A stretch of DNA of 64,000 nt, taken from positions 2,106,001 to 2,170,000 of the forward strand of contig NC_045145.1 of the NCBI RefSeq assembly GCF_008831285.2. The letters run 5' to 3'. The notes under the pieces are model-generated. The model saw nothing but the letters and a program-made list of their open reading frames with translations. It ran no database searches and was not told the DNA's origin. Shown piece by piece: positions 34,778 through 47,333 of the stretch (the first letter of the stretch is position 1; every line of letters begins with the position of its first letter). The DNA comes from Nymphaea colorata. Taxonomy: Eukaryota; Streptophyta; Magnoliopsida; Nymphaeales; Nymphaeaceae. The translations under genes were made by a program, and so were the position numbers.

Positions 34778-37700
34778 ATGGATGAAAGAACTTCTTCTAC
34801 TCCTCTTCCTAAATTAACTTCATCAAATTATGTTTCTTGGGCAAAAACTATGGAACATTTTATTAGAAGTAAAGGCCTATGGGGACTTGTTGATGGGTCT
34901 AAAGGTGAACCTCAATTAGTCCTCACCAAGACCATAGATGGTAAAGCCCAAGAACTAGATGGAGTTGAAAAAGACAAAGTTATGAATGAATATGAGAAAA
35001 AATGGGAAGAGTGGAAGATAGGACACCACAAGATTATCACTTGGATTATTGCTTGTGTTGATACTACAACCATGGGCCAAATAGCAAAACATAATTTTGC
35101 TCATGAAGCTTGGGAATTCCTCAAGAAAACCCACACTATGAAGGATGTGGCCTGCATGTGCAATCTTCAAATGAAGATTGCAAGTCTCCAACAAGGGGAT
35201 AAGTCTATTAAAGAATACGTTGGAGAAATGGAGCAATTATGAGACGAACTTGCTCTATTTGAACCCGAATGGTATGATCCAAGAGACATTGGAGTTAGAG
35301 AAAAACAAATCTAAAGAGAGAAATTTTATAAATTCATTCTTGGTCTTAGATCGGAATATAATGGAGTCAAAACTTCCTTGCTCCATAGGCATAAAGTGCC
35401 ATCTATGAATGAAGCCATAGCGGAACTTCAAATGGAGGAGAATAGACTCAATTTTTCCAAAGATAAAAGTGAGAGTGTTCTTGCTACCTCAAGACCCGGT
35501 GCTCATATGAGAACTTATAGGCCTCCTCACTTTAATCGAAACTATGAGCATAACAATAATGGCAACAAGAAGATCATATGTTTCCATTGTCAAGAAGAAG
35601 GACATACTAAACTTAGATGTCCTAAATTGAGGAGATTTGATTAAAAGACAAGTGTGGCTGGGACAATGTATGAAGAAAGCAATCGATTTGACCTAGACAA
35701 ACTTGTAAGTGCCCTCCAACCAAAGCTTATTGATGCTCTTCAACCGCTTTTCAAAGGAGGAGGGACTTCTCCAATCTCCGGAGCAACGGTGGCATCTACA
35801 TCATCAAGTAAGTACTCTTGGATTCTTGATTCCGGAGCTTCATTTCATATGACCCCTTGTAGTTCTTTACTTACCGAATGCACTAAGGAAGAAACTTGCC
35901 CATTTGTTAAAACCGCCGATGGAACTCCTCTTGAAATCAAATGTGTTGGGAATATTGATCAAAATTTTAATTCAAAAGTTTTTAAAATACCAAAAGTTAG
36001 ATTTATTCCCAAACTTAACTTAAATCTTTTGTCGGTTTCTCAAATAACAAATCATGGATGTGATATTATCTTCTCACAAAATAAATTTTTGATACAGGAC
36101 CATCTTTCCAAGAAGACGATTGGGGAAAGTTCTAGGAAAAATGATCTCTACTATGTTGATTTTTTGGATCTTTCCAACCCTACTTGCAATGTAGTCAAGA
36201 AGAGTGACATTCAAGTTTGACATCAAAGACTTGGGCATTCAAGTTTAGGAAAAATGTCTTGTATCCCTTTTTTGAAAGAGAAATGTAAAGAAATGATCTC
36301 TTGTGATGATTGTATTAAAGCCAAAATTAAGGCTTTACCTTTTGGAAATAGAAATTTTGTTGCAAAGGCACCTTTTGAATTAGTGCATTCGGATGTATGG
36401 GGTCCCGCTTCTATTATGTCTAAAGGTGGTTTGCTTTATTATGTCATTTTTGTGAATGATTACTCTCGATATGCTTGGGTTTACTTTCTTAAACGTAAAT
36501 CGGAAGTCTTTATGAATTTTAAAAACTTTTACAACATGATCAAAACTCAATTTGATGCAAATCTTAAAATTTTTAGAAGTGATTCCAGGGGAGAATTCAT
36601 TTCCAATGAATTTGAAGAATTCCTAAAGGAAAAGGGAGTTATACACCAAAAGTCTTGTCCAAAAACCCCCCAAGAAAATGGAGTTGCCGAAAGAAAACAT
36701 AGACATATTCTTGAAACAACAAGAGCTTTTCTTATATCAAAAAATGTTCAAAAAATTTTTGGGCTGAAGCGATTCTAACATCCATTTACTTGATTAATAG
36801 AATGCCCTCTAAAGTTTTAGAAAATATTTCACCTTTTCAAAAACTTTTTAATTTGGAGCCAATTTATAAAAGATTCAAAGTCTTTGGTTGCAAATGTTTC
36901 ATTTTAAATGACAAAAATGACAAACTTTCATCTCATCTAGGGCTATTCAATGTGTCTTTATTGGCTATTCCGAAACTCAAAAAGGATATAGATGCTATGA
37001 TATTGAAAAAGATAAAGTGTATGTTTCAAGAAATGTGATACTTTTAGAAGAAGAAAATGGCTTTAATGAAAATAAAACCAAGCATGAAGATGACTATTCT
37101 TTTTCATGGATAAATGATGATGATGATGGTAATGATGATGATGATGATGATGTTTTGCCTTCTTCACATGATGATGCTCTAAATGAGGTTGAAAGTACTC
37201 CTTTTAGATCTCCACCAAGAGAAGTTATAGTTTATAAGAGAAGATATCAACAAAACATCCAAGAGTCTCAACCTACTCTTAGGAGATCTCAAAGAGTTTT
37301 TCATCCACCTCAAAAATTGTCTCCTACGAGTCTTTTTCCCCAAAACATAGAGCTTCCTTATTAGCTATTCACTCTCATGTTGAACCTTCATCCTATCTTG
37401 AAGCCAAAACTAACCCACATTGGATTGAAGCAATGAACAGTAAACTTAGAGCCCTTGAAGACAATAAAACTGGGGACATTGTGTCTCTTCCTATAGGGAA
37501 AAGGACAATAGGATGTAGGTGGGTATACAAAGTCAAGACTAGAAGTGATGGATCACTTGAAAGATATAAATCTAGACTTGTTGCCAAAGGATATGCTCAA
37601 GAATATGGGATTGATTACGAAGAAACATTTGCCCCTGTTGCTCGTATGACCTCTGTTAGAGCTCTTATTGCCATTGCTTCCATTAAACAATGGTCGATAT

Positions 37701-38903
37701 ATCAATTGGATGTGAAAAATGCATTTTTGAATGGATACTTAAATGAGGAGGTATACATGGATTCACCCCCTGGGCTTGATTTACCTCAAGGAAAAGTTTT
37801 TTTATCTTAGAAAGGCATTATATGGCTTGAAACAAGCTCCAAAAGCTTGGTTCGACATGTTTAGCAATGTTATGTTTAAACAAGGTTTTAAATCCTGCTA
37901 TTCTGACACTGCTATGTTTGTTAAAAATACTGCTGTAGGTATAATTGTGTTACTTTTATATGTAGATGATATGATTATTACAGGTAATGATACCAACGAA
38001 ATTATGCAGGTAAAGGATTTTCTAAAGAATGAATTTGAAATGACTGATTTGGGTAAACTAACCTATTTTCTTGGTATTGAAGTAGCTTATAGTAGAAAAG
38101 GATACTTACTTTCACAAATGAAGTTTGCCAATGACATTATAAACAGATCAGGAATCACTAATGACAAAGTGGTGGACACTCCTGAAGCCTTAAGAGTAAA
38201 GATGAAGATTGATGATGGAGAAATTCTAGAAAATCCCACTCCATTTCGTCAATTGGTTGGAGCTCTCACATATTTATCCATCACAAGGCCTGACATATCA
38301 CATGCGGTACATGTCATAAGTCAGTTTCAACAAAGAGCCACTTCTGTACACATGGGAGCCGCATTGAGGATTGTTCGATATGTCAAACACACAATCACTA
38401 AAGGACTTTTTCTATCATCCTCATCAAACTTGAATATGATTGCCTATACTGATGCTGATTGGGGTGGAGATCCTAATAACAGGCATTCCACCACCGGTTT
38501 TTGTGTTTTTCTAGGTGACTCTCTTATTTCGTGGAGGTGCAAAAAACAAAATAAGGTCTCTCTATTATCAACTGAAGCAGAGTATCGTGCCATGGCCACC
38601 ACCACCATGGAGATTGTATGGTTAAAAAGCTTATTGAAGGACATTAGAATTGACTTAAATGAAGCAACCAAGCTCTGTTGTGACAATAAAAGTGCCATCT
38701 ACATTGCTAGCAATCATACTTTTCATGAAAGGACAAAACATATTGAAATGGATTGTCACTATGTGAGAGAAGAATATCTTAGCCGAACAATCGATATGTC
38801 CTTTGTCCCTTCCGAATATCAACTTGGAGATTTCTTCACCAAGGCACTTGCTTCAGCACGATTTCAGTTTCTTCTTGGCAAACTTTCGGTGATCACACCG
38901 TAA
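34778..38903 (+). pseudogene. Broken copia gag-pol of the second element
   Basis: Collinear with the intact frame at 15096-19229, with the same domain order (gag, CCHC knuckle, DSGAS protease, integrase, YVDD reverse transcriptase, RNase H). I see four in-frame stops: TGA at 35240, TAA at 35312, TAA at 35642 and TGA at 36218. There are at least four frameshifts: a 1-bp loss near 36750, a 5-bp CATCT duplication near 36930-36940, a 1-bp loss near 37313 and a 1-bp gain near 37800. Integrase RSDSGGEF reads RSDSRGEF here, and an 18-bp in-frame difference lies in the integrase-RT linker. It cannot make a functional polyprotein, but its RNA could in principle be mobilised by an intact relative. Confidence 0.93.
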
Positions 38904-38907
38904 GTTT

Positions 38908-38916
38908 GATGGGGGG
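38908..38916 (+). other. Interrupted polypurine tract of the second element
   Basis: GATGGGGGG instead of the uninterrupted GAGGGGGGG seen before the first element's 3' LTR. The T breaks the purine run. Confidence 0.75.
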
Positions 38917-39411
38917 TGTTAGAATTTCAAGATTAGACATTATGTAAGTATACATATGTATATTTCATATATACTGTCATACATCTAGTTTCATGTATGA
39001 TTTGTACATATGAATATCTATGTATGCATAGGTGTTTATGTATTTTATTTTATTTGTTTCTTTTTCTTTTTTTATGTACCTTTTTTATTTCTTTTCTTTT
39101 TCTATTTTTACTTTTTCTTAATTTGTAAAGGGGAACTAGCTGTTGGGCCAGCTTTCAACGGCTAGATTTCTAGCCGTACAGCCAACTCCTCCTTCTTCTC
39201 TCCCTTACATTGTACTATAAATAAGGGACTGTTGTCCCTTGTTTTGTTAAGGCTTTTAGGCCTCTCTTGTGTTCTCTTCTCTTGAGATTAATATATTTAT
39301 CTTCTCCTCAAGTTTGAGGTTTGGTTGTGCATTTACCTATTGAAGGTGTTGGGATCTTCAACAGTGTATCTCTTGAAGTGTTTGCATTCTCAAGATTGGG
39401 ACTGATTTACA
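38917..39411 (+). repeat. 3' LTR of the second copia element
   Basis: About 98-99% identical by eye to 34184-34679, ending GATTTACA before TA-rich DNA. Confidence 0.92.
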
Positions 39412-39498
39412 CATATATATATATTCATTACATATTTGTTATATAGTACATATACATGTCATGTGTGTATGTTATATATGTGTTCTGTTTTAATATAT

Positions 39499-39529
<31 letters not shown>

Positions 39530-39619
39530 TGGTAGATGTCATATATAAATGTGCACGTATCTATATATATATATATATATAGCACAAATAATTCAAACCA
39601 AAAAATTAAATAAATTTCC

Positions 39620-39692
<73 letters not shown>

Positions 39693-39883
39693 GAGAGAGA
39701 GAGAGAGAGAGAGAAACCATACACCAGCTTCAAACAGATTGACATGACGGTATAAAATGTAAACGAGTAAAATGGGATTATGCACTAGGGCCGCAAATCA
39801 TTTTTCTTTCATAAAGAGTCATCAGTGAAAATTGCTAACATTGGCAAACACAATTTTGGTGGGCATCCGGCTTCACTATATAT

Positions 39884-39951
<68 letters not shown>

Positions 39952-40144
39952 GCACCAGCCATACATTTTAACATGTGCTTCCAGTTTTAACATGCTCATG
40001 ATGAATCGACTTTACACATAAAGCTGGGCATACATGAAATCTTTTCCCGAAACTAGACTTTACTTGGACTAAAACAAGAGTAGAACCACGTTATCATCCT
40101 GCTTGCAGGAAACAAACACACCAACTTTCCAAATTACTTTGGAG
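39412..40144. repeat. TA and GA microsatellite cluster
   Basis: Long TA runs at about 39500-39520, 39620-39690 (followed by a GA run to 39714) and 39896-39948. No gene. Confidence 0.85.
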
Positions 40145-41040
40145 CTAGGATTTAAAGCCTAAATAGGATTCACAGCTAAACAAGAGTTCACTTCTTTCAC
40201 CTGTGGAGGTGCATTCTCTGCACGCCAGGGTTCTTGCTGCCTCGGTCGAGATCCCACAGCCTGTTGTTTCCGTTGAGACACCTGTGTTCTCTTCCACCAT
40301 TCGTACTATCTCAAAACAGTCAGCCTGCACCTCAATCCTTATTTCCTCCTTTAGGGCACCTAGGAATGCTCCCACAAGTGCTTCAGCTGGCCATCCTCTC
40401 ACCATGTTAATAAACTCCTCAAAGCGTTCTTGGTAGTTGATGTTAGATCCCTTCTGCTTGATTGTGGACAATTCGACGATGTAGTTAAGGATCGCCGAAG
40501 GTCCAAAACGGGATTTCATGTCATTGACTAGCCCATCCCATTCTGGTTTTCCATATTGCATCACCAGTACCACCTGATAGCAGATCCGTTGAAATGGATT
40601 GTGGCGCGTGGTCCACCCTTTGCTCGCTGGTGATTCCACGGCACTCAAAAAACTGCTCCACCTTGAAGTTCCAGCTCAGGGGGTCTTCCCCTGAGAATCA
40701 TGGGAAGTCCATTCTAGGCTGCTTCCAAGGCCCTGCGATGGTTCCTCTGTTTCCGCTGACGAACTCAGAATCAGACACATCGCCTGACAAAGGTGGAGGA
40801 GGAGGAGGAGGAGGGGGTCGAGGACGATGGGACTCACCGTTTGCCGTCTCTGTTCGTTCGGTACTGGGCGAGCCCAATCCACGACTCAACTGAAGCATAT
40901 CCTTGATCATCGTCACTAAGGCGTGTTGATCGGCCACGAATGCATGCATTTGAGCTTTTGCCTCCCGGTTCTGGTTTTCGACTGCATCATCGATTCCCCC
41001 ATACGCTCCCTGTGCGCCTCCACCGCTGCCATGACAACCT
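40145..41040 (-). pseudogene. Ty3/gypsy gag remnant
   Basis: The longest frame (40145-40648) contains WDGLVNDMKSRFGPSAILNY, then ELSTIKQKGSNINYQERFEE and LVGAFLGALKEEIRIEV, the pattern of the retrotransposon gag domain (W-F-FGPS-...-Q-G-...-YQ-FE-...-EIR). Upstream on the same strand, in another frame, KQPRMDFP-stop-FSGEDPLSWN and FKVEQFFECRG match the start of the same domain, with a Pro-rich stretch before them. A stop and at least one frameshift separate the parts. No protease or polymerase follows, so this is a fragment. Confidence 0.8.
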
Positions 41041-41154
41041 TCGAGGTCACCTTAAAACTAATTTTTTTAGGCAAAATCTACCAAAACTGAGTTTTGCCAA
41101 AAAATAAACCCTGCATCTCAAAGGGAGTGAATAACTTGGCACCCACAGGTTGTT

Positions 41155-41455
41155 TTGGTTTTACTACCCAAACTGAGATGCCTTTTAAGACTCGGTTCTT
41201 GAAAATGAGATGCCTCCCACAACCCTGTTCTTGATACCGAGATCCCCCCCCCACAACCCGGTGCTTGAAATCGAGACCCCCCCCTTTCAAACCCGGTTCT
41301 TGTTCATGTAACCGATATGTCCCCTACAACCCAGTTCATGAAACCGATACGCCTCTCACAACCCGTTTCTTGAACCGAGATGCCTCCCGCAACCCGGTTC
41401 ATGAAACTGAGACGTCCCAACAGCTCGGTCCTTGAAACAGAGATGCACCCAGTTT
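41155..41455. repeat. Degenerate minisatellite, unit about 30 bp
   Basis: Roughly nine to ten imperfect copies of a unit of the form CAACCCGGTTCTTGAAACCGAG plus ATGCCTCC, all in the same orientation. It lies beside the gypsy gag remnant and may belong to that element's leader. Confidence 0.75.
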
Positions 41456-41650
41456 ATGACAAAATTTTGCATAGAAAAAAGACAACAAAACAACACAAGA
41501 AGATAAAAGTGACTAATAATAAAGCAAACATATGTTTGACAACAGGTTTTGCAAATGGAAAATCATTTTTCAGCATGTAATTTGGGCGGGATGCTGATAA
41601 GTATTCTTAAGTAACCAGGTGTAAGTCAAAGGAAATTACTCAAAATATTA
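41456..41650. repeat. Dispersed repeat, related to 45514-45705
   Basis: About 190 bp matches 45514-45705 in the same orientation with scattered changes. Both end in a G-rich run (TTTGGGCGGGATGC here) followed by TGATAAGTATTCTTAA. That resembles a polypurine tract followed by the start of an LTR, but I could not define the element. Confidence 0.65.
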
Positions 41651-41716
41651 CTTGTGAATCATAATGCTTCTGCTTCTACGTTAGTCTCTACCAAGGCTAC
41701 CAAAAAACATCACGAT

Positions 41717-41751
<35 letters not shown>

Positions 41752-43769
41752 CACATACAACACATCCAACATATCAATTTGACATCTATTCAAAAGGCTG
41801 CCTCATATATATCGTCACTGTTTACCTAAAGAATGATCCAAAAATCTAGAAACAAATTGCAACATGCTCCCTTAACCCACTGAAGTTCAAAAATTTCCAA
41901 AATTTTGTGGATTTCATATGCACACAGTAATGGCCTCGTTTTTCAACATTCAAGTGAACAACCAAAAAAGTACATTGAGAGGACCTAGCATAGCAAGGAA
42001 AAAAGGCATTCTATTGATCCTGTTGTGAAAGTAAATCAGCAAAAAGGGAACTAAATGCAGTGTTTAAAATGGATGTGCCAGTTCCTTGAGATCTGCTTGT
42101 TCACACTACTAGCAGTCCTAGTTTCATCGACTTTTAGAGTGCAAACTGCAAACTGCAGCCATGGGCAGAATTTGGATCAGCATCATAGTCTTATCTCAGA
42201 CAATTTGAAGTTTGTACAGATATTTTCCTTACCTGGATAGACAAAAGATGTAACACGAAAGAAAGAAAGTTGGCTCAAAATGCAGTCCTCATGGAGTTAT
42301 TTTCAGAGTAACTTTCTTTTACTCCTGCCATTCTGCCACAAAAGGTGGAAGTGGTGCTCTCCTCTTTTCAGGTAAAGTAGGTGACAACAGGACCAGCATG
42401 AGAGCTCAAAGTACAAGAAAGGACATTAGGACCAGGATGGGAGCTCAAAGTACAAGAAAGGACACTACTGATATCAAATAAATGCAATGGATTTGTAATA
42501 GAAAGTGGAAACAACAAAATGAGAATTTTACATTAGCAGCAATAACTTGGTTAACGAACACTTTGTGTGCAGAAGACATGAGAAAGGCAGGATCCATGAG
42601 ATATCAGAAGACATGAGAAAGGCAGGATCCATGAGATATCTTAACCACTTACATCTTATACGCTTCTGCTTTAAGAATGGTGCTACCACACTGAATCTAC
42701 AGAAAATATTTCCAAAGAAACCAGCATTTTTTTTTTGTATAGTTAGCAGTGAGCACCCACAGTTTTACAGCAGCATAAGGACTTGTGTTTGTTCAATTAT
42801 TCGGAAATGCCTCTGATATCCTGCCGACTTCAAATCAGGATCCATTTAAAAAATTTAAACACGTTCATGCCTCTTTAGTTAAAACCTAGATTGTGAAAAG
42901 AAACCAAGTAAAAATGACATTGAAGAATGATGATGACTTATAATACCCTGTGGCATTTTCAGAAAAGACCCCACCACTTTTAGATGTTAAAAGTAAAAAA
43001 TGAGGAAACATGTGACTCATAACTGCTATTATGAACAAATCAACAGATGAAATACAAGAACCATGCTTAGAAAAATTCTAACCAACTCAAGGATTTGATG
43101 CTAAATTTTCCGCTATCTTGAAGAATAAATAATTGATATTGCAAGATTTGTTGAAACTTCATGGCAGGAAAAACAATCCTGAAAACAAAATGAGATAAGT
43201 AACTGATGTGAGTTGAAAAGCAACTAAATGTGCATAACAGATTTAGTTGTACATGATACCCAGGCCTGGTTGCTTCATAAGACTTGAGAAGTATACTTTT
43301 CCACAGTACATACACAAAAAAGGCAGCAAGTGCTCTGCTGTTTCAATCTACACAAAACGACACTATATCCAGTTATTAACCTTATATAACAAAATAGAAC
43401 ACAAAACCAGGCAACTAACAAAAACCTATCTTAGGGTTTTAAGAATATGTAAAATATTCTTTAAGAACCTTTTCATTATTGGATCCATGCATGCATGGAG
43501 CCTAGATGGCTAGATCTACATGACACATGAAATTTGAAAACAAAGGCTCAAGGCTAGATTTTAAATAAGTTTAAACATGATTTAACCTAGTTTAGAAATC
43601 AACTAGCAAAATTAGGGCTTAAAGATGGACGACACTAAAAAAAGGACCTAAGGGGATAACTCCATGGCTGGGATTCTAACATACAGCAAAAGGGAAAAAG
43701 TTGAAGCTTAGTTGAAAATAGAGTTGGAGAGAAAGATCTAAATCAAATTTAAGAGGGAAAACCCAAGAG
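41651..43769. other. Unrecognised intergenic DNA
   Basis: No supported gene. It holds a CT/TA microsatellite (41717-41751), an imperfect 39-bp duplication (42390-42467) and an exact 35-bp duplication (42571-42640). Confidence 0.35.
42571..42640. repeat. Exact 35-bp tandem duplication
   Basis: A unit beginning AGAAGACATGAGAAAGGCAG and ending GATATC occurs twice, head to tail, without differences. Confidence 0.9.
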
Positions 43770-45290
43770 GTAAATCTAGGGAACAACAGGGAAGACATCA
43801 TCACACTTAGCAGGAGTAACCAATTTGAGATGTTTCACCCATTCTACGAATGGAATAGTATAGAAGGAAATGAAAGGGCTGCATCCATCAAGTCCTAAGG
43901 GAACTAGATTTCTCCAATACCCAGGATCCACAAATGTAGCAGAAGATGTCAAGTTTTTCTTTGCAAAAGATCTATCTTTAAAATAGCTCAAAAAAAATTC
44001 AATTCATTGCCATATAGGCTTTGAGTGCTCGTAGTGTGCAGGAGATATGGCCTTCATTTACCAAAGTATTCATTAAGGGTCAGCATTCATCTCGCACCAA
44101 TGTTGTCCAATCTCCTCAAGGGATATCTTTCCAGTTCCAAAACATGAACATAGAGGAATCATCCTCAATTTCATAGAAAGTCATAAAAGAGGAAAATATT
44201 AGCCTAAAATCGTCCATCTGAAAAAGATTTTTTTCATTCAATACTTGAGAGTTCAGCCTTCATGTCTTTCATCTCTTGGCAGACACTTTTTTTCTTTTTG
44301 CTTTTGATTTTGGATTTTTCTTTTGATTTTTTGCTTATTTTTCTTTTTCTCGTTATTTTTTCTTTTTCTAATTGAGCCACCCTTCACCTTTGAGGGAAAT
44401 ACCTCACCACCCCAAAGGTTACTACGAAGCTCCACCATTTTAGTGGTTGTGCTCTTGAGCAATATCGTGCCTATTGGGCTTTCTACTGAACCCGTGTAGC
44501 AAGCTTTGGGCCGGCAGCTCCCAGATCAGTTGGCCTTAGGGTACCAGAACACCCCTCAGACTTACTTGCTCGAGTTCAGAAGGCTTCAGGCCACGACTAG
44601 ACAACAGTTCATAGGTCACATAATTTCGCAAGAGAGATGCAAATCAGCTATGCACTTTCTCGGTACCCTCACTTATTGACCCAGAGGAATGACTACACTT
44701 GCCCCGAGCTCACCTACAACTCTCATTTTGCTACCTGCCAAGATTTTACATTCTCATAGCATTCTCCTGCTAAACCCTTGCAGATGTTTGATTTGCTAAG
44801 GCTAATATCTTTTTCTAATCTTTGACTTCCTCAGTGTGATCGGATTCTTCCACACTGCTCATATCGAGGATCTTTCCAGTTTTACTTCCCATTGATTGAC
44901 AACGAAAATTTCAAATTTCAACCTTCTCCTTAAAAGAATACTAAAGATAAAACGAAGGTATACCATTGTGCATGAAAGTCCTTTTGAACAAATATTTGGG
45001 CTAAAAACTTTTGGAAACTGATGACATCAAATGATACAATGCCTAGATAAGGAGTCTCTCATTTCCCCAAAGATAGAGTGTTTGCAAAACTGGAGTGACC
45101 CATGTAATGGGTTTTGGTGGGATGTAAAAGAGTAGGCTCCATCACACTCTTCTATAAGGTCCTTTACAAGAAAGGAAAAGCCTAGAGGCTGCAAGGCCTT
45201 GGTACATATGGGGTTCTTAGTGAATAAGGGTTCCATAGATAGTTGGAACGAAAAGTTTCTTTTTTCCCACAAGTATGTTTAGGAGTAGTC
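43770..45290 (-). repeat. Dispersed repeat copy C
   Basis: The reverse complement of this interval follows copy A (13250-14322 plus 19719 onward). At the copia site it reads through without an LTR (GGCCATAT joined to CTCCTGCACACTACGAGC). Its minus strand contains short open stretches, such as one at 43776-43991 encoding NLVPLGLDGCSPFISFYTIP, which I cannot assign to a family. Confidence 0.6.
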
Positions 45291-45513
45291 GGCCTAATCA
45301 GGAAATTTGCAAAATCATTTGACAAAAAAAAATAACAGCAAGGTAAGGAACACATACTTCAAGAGTAACTGTAAGTTTGGAAAGAAAGGAGCCTTTAAAA
45401 GTGAGTGTGTGACAACGCTAAAGAATAGACAACAAAAATAAAAGTGAGCACCAACAACAAGCACGAGTTGCAAAATTGCTCAAAATATCTTCACCCCTAA
45501 AAAATTTCCTTAT

Positions 45514-45705
45514 ATCATGACAAAATTTTGCATAGACAAGACAATAACAAAACACAAGAAGAAAATAGTGACTGTAATAATAAAGCAGACATATGTTTGA
45601 CAACAGGTTTAGAAAATGGAAAATCATTTTTCATCTTGTCATTTGGGTGGGAGTGTTGATAAGTATTCTTAAATAATCAGATACAAGAGAAAGAAGATTA
45701 CTCAA
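45514..45705. repeat. Dispersed repeat, related to 41456-41650
   Basis: Second copy of the ~190-bp repeat, with GGGTGGGAGTGT before TGATAAGTATTCTTAA. Confidence 0.65.
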
Positions 45706-47273
45706 ACATGCTGAAGTTTGGCGTGACTGTTGAAAAGAAGTCGTCCTTGTGAGAATCTTCAGAAGTTCGTGTCTCTCCGGACGAAAACAAGAATGATTGA
45801 GAAGAGAGGATAGAGAAGAAGAAGTTGATGGAGGCAAAGGTGCAGCCGGCGCTTGGTGGCCCTGCAATCCTTAAACACTATTATAACATTAACCTAATCT
45901 GAATACAATAGATTGTACACAAAAGTGTAAAAAATTACAAGTGTGCCACCGCCTAGTACATTTGGGCGTGTGGATTATAAAAGAATTGGATCGGGTCTGG
46001 ACAGACCTGATCCCATGCACACAAACTTAACAGTCCTCACTGGTCTCATAGACGCTCCTCCTTCCTGCAATATCAATGTTGCTCAAAAGTGAATGCAAGA
46101 TGACATCCAGCAAGCAGAAAATTTTCAATATAAGAACCACATTGCACCAACTTAGTCACCTTTATTGCATTTTATCTACTGCAATCAGTCAAAAGAATGT
46201 ATGAGTATCAGCTCATTCCTTAGTTGATTATACGCCTACACTCTCTAGCTGGACGTATTTCTGATTTCCAAATTATTAGAGATCTTAAATCCCCTCTTGG
46301 AAGGCCATATCACCTAAATCCCCTCACTAGTGTTTGTTCAGTCATCTTATTAAACTAAATCACAATAGAGTAAGATAAACGTAAGGAGAAAGAAGGAAGA
46401 GAACATATTCAACAATTCAAATCTAATGTACAAGACTAAGCTGATTTTTAATTAGAGAATATCACTGCACAGTCAACTTGTCCAAAGTTTTAAGGATAGT
46501 TCTGAAAATTCAATCAAACAACAAAGAAAATTTTCCAAGATTTTCTATTCAATGTATTCCTGAAACTGAAGGTTGAAATTCGGGCTCAGATTTCTCGCTT
46601 TCTCACACCCCCCAAATTCAGGACAAGCCTCGATGCAATTCTCATAGCTATTGACACATCCACCGCCAAAAAGCCCAAACTTTCACCTTCTCTCTTCATA
46701 AACCATGGATGTAATAATACTAAAATAAAATAAGACATTTACCTTAATAAGAAACAATAAAAGGCTCCACATAATGATAAAATCCCATTGCTTTCTACAT
46801 CTTAACAAGCAACCTATCTTACTTGAACTGCAACAAGAAAAGGGCAACATTAAGAGCTAGCTAGATTGCAAAAAATGGATGAAGCCTGTTCCTCACAGCA
46901 ATTTTTTCTTGTTCTTTTTCAATTAAAACAGCAATCATAAATCAAAATTCTATACAATAATTAGAAACCGAAAAATTCTATACAAGATTTAAGCTACATG
47001 TGCTATGCACGATGTGTGAAACCGCAAAATTTAATAACTGCAAGATATATGCCGACACAAAAAAGGAAGGTATTTCTACCTTGGGATTTGGGGAGCAGCA
47101 TGACATATTCACCTCCTTTGATGAACTACTCTGCTGCTCATAATCCACCACTTGATGAAGCACTCCTCTTGTGGATTGCACAAGAAAGATTGAATGGATG
47201 AAGTTAGGAGGGGACATTGTGAGCTTGATCACCCACCCACTTGATGAAGATGGACCGGTTCAGTAAGAGAGTG
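45706..47273. other. Intergenic DNA, no gene seen
   Basis: No coding region or recognisable element. It ends in a TA microsatellite (47274-47328). Confidence 0.35.

Positions 47274-47328
<55 letters not shown>
47274..47328. repeat. (TA)n microsatellite at the left edge of a copia LTR
   Basis: About 55 bases of TA alternation ending exactly where TGTTGAAATAGG begins. Confidence 0.9.

Positions 47329-47333
<5 letters not shown>

Larger units (their letters stand above)
34184..39411 (+). mobile_element. Second Ty1/copia element of the same family, degenerate
   Basis: LTRs lie at 34184-34679 (496 bp) and 38917-39411 (495 bp). They differ by about seven substitutions and one 1-bp indel as read by eye. 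The flanks are TATAT and CATAT, an imperfect target duplication inside a TA microsatellite. The internal region is very similar to the intact element at 14323-19718, but the LTRs are a different subtype and the leader is about 200 bp shorter. Confidence 0.92.
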
